From Phalacrocorax aristotelis (lineage: Eukaryota; Chordata; Aves; Suliformes; Phalacrocoracidae), in the NCBI RefSeq assembly GCF_949628215.1, contig NC_134282.1:3951001-4015000 (forward strand): a DNA stretch of 64,000 nt. Direction: 5' to 3'. The notes under the pieces were generated by a model. It was not told where the DNA came from and made no database searches. It saw only the letters and a list, made by a program, of their open reading frames with translations. The number at the start of each line of letters is the position of its first letter. Within the stretch, counting starts at the first letter, position 1. Of the stretch, positions 14,040 through 27,600 are shown piece after piece. Both the position numbers and the translations under genes were made by a program.

Positions 14040-15527
14040 CATGGTTGATTTTTTAGCGTAGTATTTATTGAAAAGTTTATTATTTAAGTGTCAGTGCATA
14101 TTTTTTAAGGGATAAGGACAAAAAACCCCATGGATACATGCATCCAGGGAAAGGGGGTGAATGGTGAATATATTAAGGAAAAAAGTTTGGTTCTGGCAGA
14201 TTCAGGCCTACCACGTTGTATACTTTATTAGGAATAGCTATATAGCTAGTCAGAGTACAGCTGCAGGCTGGAGCCCAACACAGCGCTTGTTATGTGAAAA
14301 GACAAAGCAGACTCTCATAAAAGCTTATTTAGCAAAGCCATAAGCAGTGTTATTTTAAACAGTTTATTTACATTGCTTGGATTGGCAAAAAGAGATATAA
14401 AAGCCAGTTAAGTCTGACACATTCAGAAGCATCACTAATTACATATAGACATAAGACAAGACTCGGGTGGTTAAAAAGAAACCAGAAGTTGAGAACTCCT
14501 GCTAATACAGACAGACAGTTAAACCGTTAACGAAATGCAAAAATATACATATTTAGATAGTTCCTGAGATAGCACTGCATCATACTAACTGTTCAGAGGA
14601 GATGAAAGAAGAGAACTTACAGTTTTGAAGGAAGACACAAATAAATACATGAGGAAGCCAGGTAAAAGCCTTAGGAGTACTACACCGGAAGTCTGACACA
14701 CCAGAAGCGGGCCCTCAAATTACAATGTCACACCAACAATCCCATGCATTAAAGAACGATTCGTTAACCAAGTGCGTGGAAGGTGCGGGGTTTGGGGGTT
14801 TGGTTTGTTTAACAGCCCTGCTAAAAGGGATTGTAATTGTTTTCCTCAGACTTACACTTCAAAAAACTTCAAAGGATTCAACTGATCATTTCTGATGGTC
14901 AAAGCTAAGTCACAGCCTTTAAAATACTGTTCATGTAAGGCCACATAACACACTACCGTATTGCAGTGAGGCTGCAGAAGACCATAATCACAGAAACTCA
15001 ATTCTATTTCTTTATAAACAACTACATTTATAAAGTATTGGGATAAGCAGCTGTACTGTCATCCTTGAAAGGTCAGGTACTTCATAATGCATCTCCATTT
15101 AAGAAATCAACAATTCAAACACTAGAGTGCTCTGCCAACTGATGAAGTTAGGCAAGCGTAAGAGTCATCCAAACTAGTGGTAAGTTCTGCAAACTTCATC
15201 TTCATTTTAAAATCTGACAAACTAGTTTATTGCCTAGCAGGGACAATTTCCACACAAGAAAACACTTCTATTATGTTGGTGAGAAAATAAATTGGTGCAA
15301 GGGAATACTGTGTCTTAAATGAAGACCAAGTTACTTCTTCCACTGATTACCTGATCTGCTTCGATACAACTAAAAACCCCTGGTGATTTACTTAGTGTTA
15401 TCTAACATTTTGCTAATCATTGCTAAGTGCTAATGACTAAGGTACCATTAATGTCAGTAGCAGGTCGTTTGAACAGCCAGCTGCTTGCCAGTCACACTAC
15501 AATACAGCTTTGTATTTTAAACCTGCT
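14040..15527 (-). other. ECT2: ECT2 3' UTR with poly(A) signals
   Basis: This is the sequence after the ECT2 TGA (15530-15528) on the minus strand. Minus-strand AATAAA signals lie at 14363-14368, 14076-14081 and 14064-14069. The last pair suggests a distal end near 14040-14060, giving a UTR of about 1.5 kb. The first could produce a shorter form. Confidence 0.6.
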
Positions 15528-15617
15528 TCATATCAAGTGGGTTGTTGATCGACTTAATGTATGACTTCTTTTTTCAAAGATTGAGGGAAGGCTGACCAAG
15601 GAAGGAGAAGGAACACC
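15528..15617 (-). CDS. ECT2: ECT2 coding exon 24 (terminal)
   Basis: Residues 886-914 and TGA. The acceptor is ttccccaacag. The frame starts GVPSPSLVSLPS and ends STTHLI, nearly the human C-terminus. Start phase is 0. The Ser-rich tail follows the polybasic cluster used for membrane association. Confidence 0.96.
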   Translation of the reverse strand, partial: GVPSPSLVSLPSIFEKRSHTLSRSTTHLI

Positions 15618-18600
15618 CTGTTGGGGAAGAAAGAAAAAAGTTATTTGACTATTGATTAGCCAATGTCAACAGTGCAGTAATCCTTTCTCAACCCTGATAC
15701 CTACTGTTAAGGAATGTAATGGCACAGAAGATATTCGACATTGGCAGCTTTGGAATTAATGATTCGGCATTTCTAGATTTCGAACAGCAAAGTTAAACGG
15801 CACCAGACGAGAAGAACGCATATATTTTTAAAAATGCAGAAGAAATATTTTCCTTGTTACCAGCCTTGAGAGATTCAGGATGCAAGAACAAGTTTTTGAA
15901 GAGTAGCTCTTAACCAACTACTAGCGTATGTCTTGCGTCACACTTTTTGCAATAATAATCTCCCTCCGAGCTGAAGGCAAGACACATTATCATAATCTTC
16001 TAGAAATGGAGCTCCCCTCAGATCCTACAACTTTCTGTATTCTTAGCAGCTACGAGCATCAATTTAGATGCTGAACACAAGCCTTCTTGGCTACAGAAGG
16101 CAAGAGACATGACAATAATTTGTCAAAGCTTGCTTTAGCTGCGCCTGGATAGGCACAAACTAGGCAAAAAGATGACTTTTCTGGCACTAGGAGCATAGGC
16201 TGCTTCTGGGACTTAAAATGACAGCAAAACCTACACATCAATATGTAGCACTAAAAGTTAACCTCTGATACAGCTGAGATTTTACACTCTTTTTACATTA
16301 GACTTCAAGACACTTTCACAAGCCATCTTCTGTTGCTCTTTACAGCACCGCCGAGCTTTTCAGCATATAAACAGGTCATGGTCGTGAGGCAGCTTGCTGC
16401 ACCTATACCCTTCAAGAATCTTTTAAATAGGGAAATTTTGAGCAGGTAAGGATATACCTCTTCACTTTGAGGTCTAATGACTGTTTGTGACATGTGTTCC
16501 ATTTGCAGTCATAGACAATGTTTGAAAATGAGATCCTGAACTCCTCTTTATATAGCAGCTCTAATTTAGAATCTAAAGGATTTTATACAGGATATTTTCT
16601 CCATTTACAGATAGGGGAACATAAACTTAAAACCACAGGTAAAATTAGCTGCTCAAGACTTCCCTGCAACCAAGTTATTAAAGTCCTCAGAACTCTGGCC
16701 CGTGAGCTGCACTGCCACTTGGACAACTGAACTGAAACAACAATTGTTTAGAAATGAATTAAGAAAAAAACTCAGAAAAAATACAGTTAAAAGCATTTGT
16801 GAAAGAATTAACTTTGCACCCAGAACTAGAAATAGGACTAGACCACATGTGAGTGTTGACTCCAACCCTGTGCATTAGAGCAACTCAAAGAAAAGCTTCC
16901 ATCCAGAAAATTAACACCGTTTAATACACTTTGTGTATTCTAGTGTTTTATATAGTTGTTCCCTGCCATCTTAGTTTAGAAGAATCAAGACTTTTTTGCT
17001 CACATTATGCAAGATGGGCATTAACAATCAGGATTTGAAGAACAGAATTTTTCGGCACCACGCTGCTTATCATCTCCAGCATCACCACAAGTGGCAGTAA
17101 TAATAGGGATAGGACACAGTCTGTCCAAGGCATGACCATTTAAGCTTTCCAAGTTGGAAGAAGTTTTTTCTTCTACAGCATTTGAAAGATGAATAATTGG
17201 AGAGCCAGGACACAGCACTGGTCGAGGCCTGGAATTTTGAGCGCTCCAATCAGAGTTGGAGCGATGAACATTAACACCACATTTGACAGATCCATTTAGG
17301 CTGCACGCAGAAGGTGAACGAGCAATCTACAATTAGGAAGGGGTTTGAGAGTTAGTCCAAACAAGAAAGAGCCCGAGCATCCAAGCTTTGTTGATATTTT
17401 TACAATATAGCTTTTCTACACCAAAAAAAAAAACCCACATAAACACAGGACAGGGTTTTATTTCAATAAAATAATGTCTGAATAATGCTTTGACTCTCCA
17501 ACAGACTCAGGACAGGTTTCCTGCAGCTTTAGTTCCCTCCTCAAGAAGTGCACTCGAGGGGTTGGAATCCAAACTGCCCTTTTCCCCTCAACCTTGCAAT
17601 TCAACCAAAAAGGTTTTATACAAGGTCAGGGGTGTGTGGGATTGGTTAAAAAAAAACAAAAACAAACCCACAACATATGCTCTGCTGCCAAGCTGCAGCT
17701 TACTGCCTCAGAGGTTCAAGAACTCTTGGAAGATTTTGAAATACGAAAGTAGTTTTTACTACTATAAGTTCCTATCGTTTTGTGGAAAAAAATATTTTTG
17801 TATGGGGTAGACATGCACAGAGAGAAAAGTACATGACTTGCATTTTCATGAGAAATGAGATACAGTGCTGGATCAAAATGAAGACAGGATATTGGAATTT
17901 GAGAACAATCGTTGGAGCAATCATAGTTGAAAGAAGAAAGATATCCCAGTGTGACCATACCCCAGCCCCCTGTAGACTTTTTTATTATTGCCTCCAAAGC
18001 AAGGGCGTCCACTGTGATACTTCCTCCTTTATTAATTCATATTTTCTCATGCCTCTCTCATGTGGGAGAGCAGGGCAATACCTTTATGTTGTACAATTTA
18101 ATGGGCACTCAAACACACTGAATTAGCTCTATATTAAGGTACTTGCATACAGGCAGGATACACAAAAAATCCCATTCTTGGCATTCGATCCTACAAACTA
18201 CAGTCTTTAAAGTAGATGCTTATTCAGCACACAGATTTACTGAAATACTAGAATAAAAGTGAAGATGATGGAAACACTGCCAACCCAGATTTGGAGGAAT
18301 TTTTCCGAGACTGCACCAGGAAATTGAGTTTGACCTAACGTGGCAAAAAAGAGCCGCAACAGGTAGACAGTGTGGTGGTGCAGCCCCCCAGGCCACTCTG
18401 GGATCCCAGCATGAGCCCTATTGTGTTGTTATCTTGGTCATAACGACTCGGGCGCCAGGCGATCTCTGTCCACGCCTGGGCCATCTGCTCCCTGAATGGC
18501 ACATCAGGACCACCCTGAGATCTCGGGATAAGACCCATCTTGCTGTTATCTTGGTCATAACGACTCGGGTGCCAGGCGATCTCTGTCCACGCCTGGGCCA

Positions 18601-21600
18601 TCTGCTCCCTGACTTGTGCACCAGAATTGTGGCCAGAATGTAAAATAGTAACCAAAGCCAACCATCCCGACCCTATAACCAGCGATCCAAGAGGGAGACC
18701 CTTTGAACTCTCCAGGACCGCGGCGGGCGGTGTGACCCTGTATCTGCCCCCGGGCTGGGACACATCTCAGGGTGGATTTTGTGAGGACAAAAAGGACTGA
18801 TTTCGTGAGGTTTGCCGGCCATAGGCTGAGGAATGCCAGCACATACAAGTGAGTAATTTGTGAAACACACGGAAAGGGAAATTTTATTCACATGTTAACC
18901 TTGGTGTGTGTGCGTGCAAGTCAGCTATATATTTATATATATCTCATCCCTATTCTTATAGGCCATTGACCAAGTTTGAGACTACAATTAGACCTAGCCG
19001 CACTTCTCTCTGAAAGAAGTTTAGAAAGCAAAGGGGTCTATTCTGAACCTCCTTATCCCCTGCATCCACAATCCCTCTGTGAATCATTGTAACTTAAGTA
19101 TACCTCAGTTTTCCTTTGTTCGCTACTTCTAAGTAATAGAGCGAACCATGTCATTCTCAAATGTTTAACTAAGTCGCTGTTGATTGTAAAAAATTCCATC
19201 ACATTGCTGTTTTAAATTGGCTGATGCTGTTAAGAATTGTACAACCTAACACTGTGATCTATCTCAAAAATATTAATAGTCTTAAATTGCTGACTAAAGC
19301 TATGTAACCAATGATATTCCCGACCATTTGGTATAGTGGGCAGGATGCACAAGGTTGTATTTGTGACAATTTGGTGTCGTCGGCCATATCCACATACCTG
19401 CTTTTGTGACAGGCATAGCAAAAGAGTTGCAGTATGTAGAACAACATATTATTTTACCAAGTTCTTAAACATGTATAATTCCTTCCCTTTTAAAAAAACT
19501 TTCAGGCTGCAGCACCTGTATTTCTCTACCCTTCCTTCTCAGTTTACCTCACAGGATGTGTATCATCTCACTACTTTCATTGATACTCTCACCACACTAT
19601 TCAGGGTTGTACACCACATTCGTATATATTGTCCAAAATCAAAAGCATGAATCAACATAAGACCGTGTTAGAAGTTTCTCGCTCTCTCAGAAGAGGACAC
19701 ATATTCAATCTTTGGCAAAAGAGAGGGTTCCACACACACACAACTTAATTGTACAGGGTAACTCCCAGTTTCTAGCACACAGAGCAGATTTTTCTGAATT
19801 TTCGGCAAGCAAGCTGTCTCATTAAACAACTGTTGCTCAGAAAATAACACATCTATCAATGTAGTTAAAAATAAGTTTTTTCCACTGTGGATCTTGAAAT
19901 TGTTAAAGTAAGATCAGTACTAGACATTAAAATAACTGTGATCTTGAAAAGGTTACTTATTTGGCCTGCACAGCCAAATCACTTACCGCTAATGACGACG
20001 TACTAGTCAGTCGGCTGCCTATATAACTCTCATTAGCTGAACTGGGACTTCTTCCTTCTGTTGCACTATGTGACATTAAAGCCCTTCGAAGAGCTCTCTT
20101 TGGTGTTTTTGAGAAAGAAAATGCTCTTGTAACCTGAGGAGTTTGACAAGCAGTTATACACTGACAAAAATCAGGCTGTAATAATTACTACAATATAGGC
20201 TACCATTCAAATTTTGAACATGTGTAGGCCATGTATCAAAAGTTAATTTGACTGTATCAAAACTAGCCAAACACCCACACGCCCACAAGCTGATCCAACT
20301 TTTAAGGCTCCCCATCATCCCTGCTCTCTCACTCTGTCCAAATATGACAATGGCATGGTGGGGGAAGAGGGCAGAGACTCAGAGAGAAGTCAAAGTAAGG
20401 TCTAGCCAACTCTACTTCCCCACATCCCTTGGGTTCTGCAAAGTCAGGCCCCCCCTTCTTTAAGTTCCTCTCAGGTTAGTCTTCAGCTGCTTCCAAACTA
20501 CAGCAGCCTCACAGTTTTGTCTAAGAAACAGTATTATCATTGTGAACATAGTAAGCCTGCTGCAAGGGCGCCGAGAACGAGGAACAATTCCTTCTCGCTG
20601 CATTGTCCTCTGTCACTCCTTCTCACCACCACAAACTTGAGCAGAACCAAACCCAGCACACAGAGCAGACAGGCAGCCTTCCTCCTGCCTCCCAGCTAGG
20701 TCCTCTTAGCAGAACAGGGCACAGTTCCTCAGGCCATTAGCTGAGAGCAGCTCATCCATACGCAAATGAAAGCGCATACAGGCAGACACCAGCATTCAGC
20801 GCTTACTTCCTATTCCAAAGTCTGTTTTATCACCAGGACACACATACTCCACACCCATTCTACTTTTGAAGGTACTTGAATTTAGATACTTGCATGCAGC
20901 TTTAAATCCCCATTCAATACGCTGAAAATAGTTACGGCTGAGAGTTGGAGGCTTTTGTAATATATTTATAAGATGCAAAATATTAAATTAAGTTCCATAA
21001 CAGACTCAAAAATGACTACATAATATCTATGACCATAGTACTTAAAACTATGCGTAGATACTCCAAAACTACTCAGTCAAAAGCTCAAATGCACCCCACC
21101 TTCCGTCTTTAAGGAGCATATACTTAAGGGTTTTAGTTCAGATTAAGTTTTTCCTGTCACTACTCTAAGTACTATAAATCACCTGAAACAGGAATACTAG
21201 CGTGATTCCCTGGCTAAAATGGGATTTACTATAAAGCATTATCTTTGAAGTATCTTACCTTTTTTGACGTTTTCTTTATTGCCCTGGAGGCTCTGCTTAA
21301 AGTACTGTCCATATCCTTAGTATTTACTTCAACTGATTCAGGATCAGCAGTATAAATGAGATTTTCCTACAGACAAAAATAGTCTTAATGGTCAAACATC
21401 AGCACTTGTCAAATCATCATTCTCCATTTCATTAGGTCACATTTAGAGGTTTTAATTACCAAATTCCTCCATAGTTAACTTCTAATATACAGTTAAGCAG
21501 CTATTTGCTTTCATGCCATTTCATGAGATTAACTGCTGGTGCAATCAGCTTATGAAACCACTCCATCAGTAGTTTTCCATTTGGTTTGTTTGATTCAGTT

Positions 21601-24600
21601 CCAAGTTCAGGGTTGGCCAAAGCAAAGGCAGTAATTCTGAAGTATACCTGGGGAGCTTCACAACACATACACCCCTTTCTTTCACTGACACATCTAGCAC
21701 TCTTCTGAAGTGAGATCTCGATGGGTCTAGCTGTCAAACGTTAAGACTTTCAGCTTAAACCCAACAGATGTTTCAGAATAGCAACTGGGGTTTTTTCATG
21801 CCTCGTTCTTAAACTTTAGCATGTGCAAAGCAACCTCTGGCTAACTACTTAAAAACCTGGGGCAGCGGGGCACACGTGGGAGCGGGAAGTTGCTGGGGGT
21901 TTTTTGTTGTTGTTGCTTTGGGTTTTTATTTTGAGAAAAAGACAGTTTACCTAAAAGTTTTGAAAAAAGTCATAAGGACACCAGCTGGCAAGCTGTAGGG
22001 CTGCCCAAAGAGCCTAACAAAGAGTAGGTAAAGCCTTTACTGCCACCATGTGGCAAGGTCAACGCTATCTCATTCTCACATAATGCTTCAGAGTTCCTGA
22101 AAACCAGGGAAAAGGGGAAGTGTGCTTAAACTGAAGCTCAATTTGACATTCAAATCAGCAAGAAAGGAAGTATTATAGTTGGTACAAAGCAGTGGTTACA
22201 GAAATTGTAACTAACGGGATTCAGCATAGCAGGTTACAATTTGTCAGCATTTGATTCTGAACATCCTGGGGCAAGAGGGAATGATACCTTTATTACACAA
22301 AGATTTAATTTCTCTTTAAAAACGCCAACATTTTTCCATCCCTTCATGTTACATGTAACACAAGAGACTGAAGATAGGATGACAGGCAGATTAAAGTAAA
22401 TTAACACTTCTGAATCATTACTTTTCCTACTCAGTACCTAAAAAGGAAGGAAAAGCACAAAGCCAAGTTTCTTTTTCATAAGTCCCTAGGTGACAAGCCA
22501 AACAAATAAAACTAAGATGCTATTTTGATCCCTTAACTACCTCTCCTGAAACAAGGATGTTTTCAAAAATCAGACAACTAAATATGGTACAGTAAGAGTA
22601 CAACGCAGAACAAAACATTTCTAGCTTAAACCCGAGCTGTTTCAGCTCTATGTACTGCACGTATTCTCAAATTTGGATGACTGATAGGCATACACTCTTA
22701 CATAATTAAAACATTAGCTGGAAGTCTCTTGCCCTAATTGGAGAGGACCTACTCTTCAAATTAGTAGTTTTCTAGGTGTGGAAAGCCCACACACTGAACT
22801 TCTGAAAATGTGAGGAGGCCAGTGCCTCCTTTATTTCCTTGGTTTACGGTTGTAGGCTCCTGTCTATAGGAGGAAGATGCTTCGTGTCTCTTACATTACG
22901 GTGCCCACGTAGATACGGTGTAGACAAAGAATTCAACCTAACAGAGTTAAACCAAAATGCATGATTCGTAATGCTGGGATTGTAAATTGAAACATAGCTA
23001 TCAAAGAAGCAAGCTGAAGACAATTCCGTTCAGATCTGCAGTGCAGAGTTTAATTTATTTTTTAAATTTATTTATTAAATTATTTATTTTATTATAATTA
23101 TTTTTAATTCATTTATTTTTTAATTTATTTATCTTAATTTATAATTAATTTGTGATGTGATTTTTAAGTACGTATTAGCTTCTGTAGAAGCAAACTTCCA
23201 GGCTGTTTCCTTTTCCACCGTTTAACCACTTACTTGCAGATGTGCTAGCACAAATATTTTCTGCTCTGCTTCACCTCTAGCATGTCCACTAATACCAAGT
23301 TCTTTAGCTTCATGTGCTTTAAGCCAAAAGGAGAGAAATATTTCCAATCAGCAACATGGTACTTACTGCATCTGCTTTACATATAGTGTTAGCCACATGC
23401 CGACACAGCATCTTTAACCACTCTTCTTTAGGAGGTTCTTCAGTTGTCATCTGGAAACTGAGTAGCTTGTTGTTGAGTTCTGTAGGTGGCCGCACAACTA
23501 AGGCAAAAGCTTTATGGCAATCTACAGTTTATAAAAAAAAGACCACAACACATAAAACAGAGGCAAAGAGTTAAGATACAGAATAATCATTTTTTTCATC
23601 TAATTGAGAGGGAAACCTTCAGAAGAGATAACCCTCCATATGCCAGGAGCTAGAGTTAGGGACAATATGATTTGGGTAAGGATTTTTTCTTTGTTTACAC
23701 AATAGCTGTTGTACCACTTGCAAGAGCACTGAGTTCTGTCCACATCACAGAATGGTACGGCTTGGAAGGGCCCTCTGGAGCTCACCCCATCCCACCCCCT
23801 GCGTGAGCAGGCACCCCCAGAGCAGGGGCACAGGGCCACGTCCAGGCGGGGGGTGAATGTCTCCGGGGAAGGGACCCCACAGCCTCTCTGGGCAGCCTGT
23901 GCCCCTGCTCCGGCACCCGCACAGGGAAGGGGTTTGTCCTCATGTTCAGGTGGAACTTCCCATGTTCAAACTTGTGCCCGTTGCCCCTTCATCAAGGGGC
24001 TGCTATCAGCTGGTTCATGCAACAGTTTATTCACCAAGTAATCTGCATACTACATTCAGCAGACCAGTCAGTCTTTACTGGATCTAGCAGTAAATATCAA
24101 TTTCATTCTCTAACTCACGAAATGTTGAACAGATAATTTCCCTATCAACAGAGAAGAAGGAAAACAACATTTATCCAGCAGAAGAAAACAGACATCAGTA
24201 CTATATATGACACATTAAAATAGTCAAGTTACAATGGTTTTACTGTTTAAACTTGACAAAGATTGCTCAGTTGATAGCAGAAAAGGTGTCAGTACAAGGA
24301 ATTCTCAAGCTCATACAGAACTTCAAACAGAAGCTTATATTAAAAATCACATACCTAACACACAACAAATATACCTTAGCATTCTATCCCACAACAGCAG
24401 ACCTTCATCCTTTATACTCTGAGCCACAGTTTTCATTAGCTATTCACAGCACTTCAACACATACAGACCTTCTGTCTCCCTGATGTCTAGGACTTTCTTG
24501 ATCTGGGAGAGAGGCATGAGAACAACGTGCTTGAGAGATGCAGGAGGCCTTGTGTGGCCATGTGGACTCTTGAAAGCACCAATAACTTTATGCCGTTTCC

Positions 24601-27600
24601 TCGCAATCTGCGGTTAAATAGAAGAAAGGTTAGAGTTAGAAAGTCTATTGCCGCTGGTTTACTTCTCTATTCTTTTACCTTCTAGTATACAGGAAGGCAC
24701 ACAAAGCTTTGCCACAGGAAAATACTCTAAAGAGTATTTAGCTCCATTTATTCTACCACATAAATCTTTATAGAAGCCCCTTATCTCGCTATTCACTGTT
24801 ACACTTCAAGTGGCCCAGCAATACTTGTCAATTAGCATCAATACGTTCCCCCCCTCAAATAAATTAAAAAAAAAATCAAGAGAGGAAGTAATTTTGCATT
24901 ACAGACCTCAATTCTTCCCCGCAAAACAAGCAAGGGCCCTTTGAAACCTACCACAAGGCGCTCTAGATTTAAACAGAGGAGACAATGTCTGTATGCATGA
25001 ACCAACTTAGGCTGTGGTGAGTTTTGTCCTAGAAATATCACTTGCTGTTGCTTGTGCATACCGCCATCAAGTGGGTTTTGCAGTGGAGGTTGGTCAGTCA
25101 GTTTTTACTTTACATTAACACATAAGTATCTCTAACGTTTTAAGCAAGGTCTCTTCAGTTGCTTGTGTCTTGTACAAGAGATAAGCCAAGCTTTCTCAAA
25201 AGTGTTTTCATTTTCTTTTCCTTCCTTTACAAGGAGCAACGAAGCTGAGTCAACTCGACTCCCAGGAAGAGTTCATCACTAGTCACAACTGCAAGCTTTT
25301 GTCTTTAAGTGCTGCTTAAGACAGCACTAGTTTTGGATTATTTTACAGTCCGTCTTCTAGGAAGACAATGTTCTTTACTGCTGTAGACAGTAACAAGTAC
25401 TTCCATAAAGGGTCCTTTACAACCTCAGTTTCTCCACGTAAGTCTCTGAACACAGTTAGATTACTTTTCCCTCCTAGTTCTTCCTAACATACCGTTAGTC
25501 TAAGGCATTTAATATGCAAGTTTTTTTTGTAGCCTAAGCACAGACAGACCTACCCTAGAGGCCCACTGTTTACTCACATTAAATATGACTAAACTTTAAA
25601 AGGACAAATGCCCCACTGTGCCAAGGACTCCAGCACTCTCTCATCTATCAGCACTACTCAAAGTGCTATTTAGATAAACATTTTTTTCTTAACATACTAA
25701 GCTGCTTTTAAATTTTTTGATCTGGCTGCAAGACATTAAAGGCTACGTTAACACCTCTCAACCATCCAGAATTGACTAGCTACTTGTGTTGGCTTATACA
25801 ACAGCCAAAGGAAAGGCAACATCAACATGTGTTGAGCCATCAGTTTTCTGTGACTTAGAATTCTGCCTCAAAGTTTTTAAATTTTACTTGTTTACATTCA
25901 TATGTAGTGTCAAGCCTTTTATAATTCAATTCATGAGATGTACTTATACAGTCATCTTACCTCTAGGCAATCGTTGAACAGGAAGAGTGTGACCTGTTCT
26001 CCCCTGTCACAGAGGTCATCACCAAGTGCTACGGTTTCCAAACGCTTAACTAAGCTTCGGTGAGAGGACAAGAGATTGGCCTATGCGATAGAAGCAAAAA
26101 GCTCATTAAGCATTTAGTTCAATGGCTGGATTAAGGCTTGCTTACAACTTAATGCTGGAAATCTGTTTAAAACCAGCACCATTGCATTTTAACCACACAT
26201 ATTTTTGCAATGGGAGCAAGCAGGCACACAGCAGTTTTATAGGTCTGCAGCTTCAGAGAAATTACTTACTGGGCATCCATCAACTTCATAGACAACATCA
26301 AAGAACTGCCTTTGTGCCTCTGTTTTTCTTTTGTCTTCATTAATATGCCTGAGGGAAGTATATTATATTTATCTTCAATATCAAGCAACAGTAAGTGAAT
26401 GCACTGCATTTAAGACATACAAAAATAATGAAGCTACACATTCAGAGACAGAGTTTACACAGCAGCACTGGACAAAAAACAACCACACTTGCTCACTGAA
26501 GTATCCAAATACCATATGCTAAGCACATAGGAAACTTCAGACCTAGAACAATATTCTTGTCACATTATCAGTAGTTGACACACCATTCACAGTTAATATG
26601 TAATTCCCTTCCCTGCCCCATAAGGAGACCAACCCAACACAGTTCTTCACAGCCTGCATTTTATCCCCCCAAGTCAAGCCTGCAGCTCACCAAGAAGCAA
26701 ATGCAGGAAAAACAATTTAAAATTGTTGTTGTTAAAAATCAGACAAACATTTACCCAATTAATACAGGAGGCCTTATTGCTGGAGACGCACACTACGTTT
26801 CAAGAGAGGAGAGACTTAATCTAAACAGCTTCAGCTTTAAGCTAATTAACTTGTGGAATGGTGCCAAGAATAGCTAATACAGGACCAGAAGAGAAACACA
26901 TCCTTCCAGGGGATATACGCAGAGAAGAAAGATTTAAAGACAAAACATCTCTCTTCCATTCCAGAGGCAATAGATAGGAGTAAGAGGTAGAACCGAACAG
27001 AGGATTTGGGAGGTTCAGCTTCACGCTGAGGCAGAGAGTCAGCAGAGGTTCAGGTAGAAGTGCTGGGTAACAATGCCCTAGACTCAAGAGCATTCAAGAG
27101 CCGCCCCGGCACACAACGCCAAAGTGACAACAGTGGCCAAGGGGAGACTGAAGAACACGCAGAGTTACCTACACTTGCCTGGAGACTAGAGTTATGGCAA
27201 CAACACACTAAGAGCAATTTAGAAATTTAGAAGGAAGAGAGATCTAAATGTATAGCAGTTTGTTTTATAGGATGAGCATCACTTACGTCATCACCTCCTT
27301 TAATGATTCAATAGCTCTTTCTAGAGTTGTTTTATCTGGGTTCTCTTCTGCTGTATGCTTCTTTATATCTACAGTTACAAAAAAAAAAACCACACACACA
27401 TCACAAGTGCCTGAAAAATTCAAGTTTAAACTGTAAGTCAGCTAAGGTGACTGAAGAAATCACAGCTATCCTGGAGTCCAAAGAGCCTTGATTAAGAGGG
27501 GAAGTAGACTGGGAGGCAATTGTCCATGGATCTCATTGAGAAAATCCAGCCTACGATACAAATCAAACCCTCAAAATTTAAAAAAATTAAAAAAAAAAAA

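Noticed and set aside
18335-18763. 142-codon minus-strand frame as an extra ECT2 exon
   Set aside because: It spans a tandem repeat in an anomalous GC-rich insertion and has no splice sites in the correct phase.
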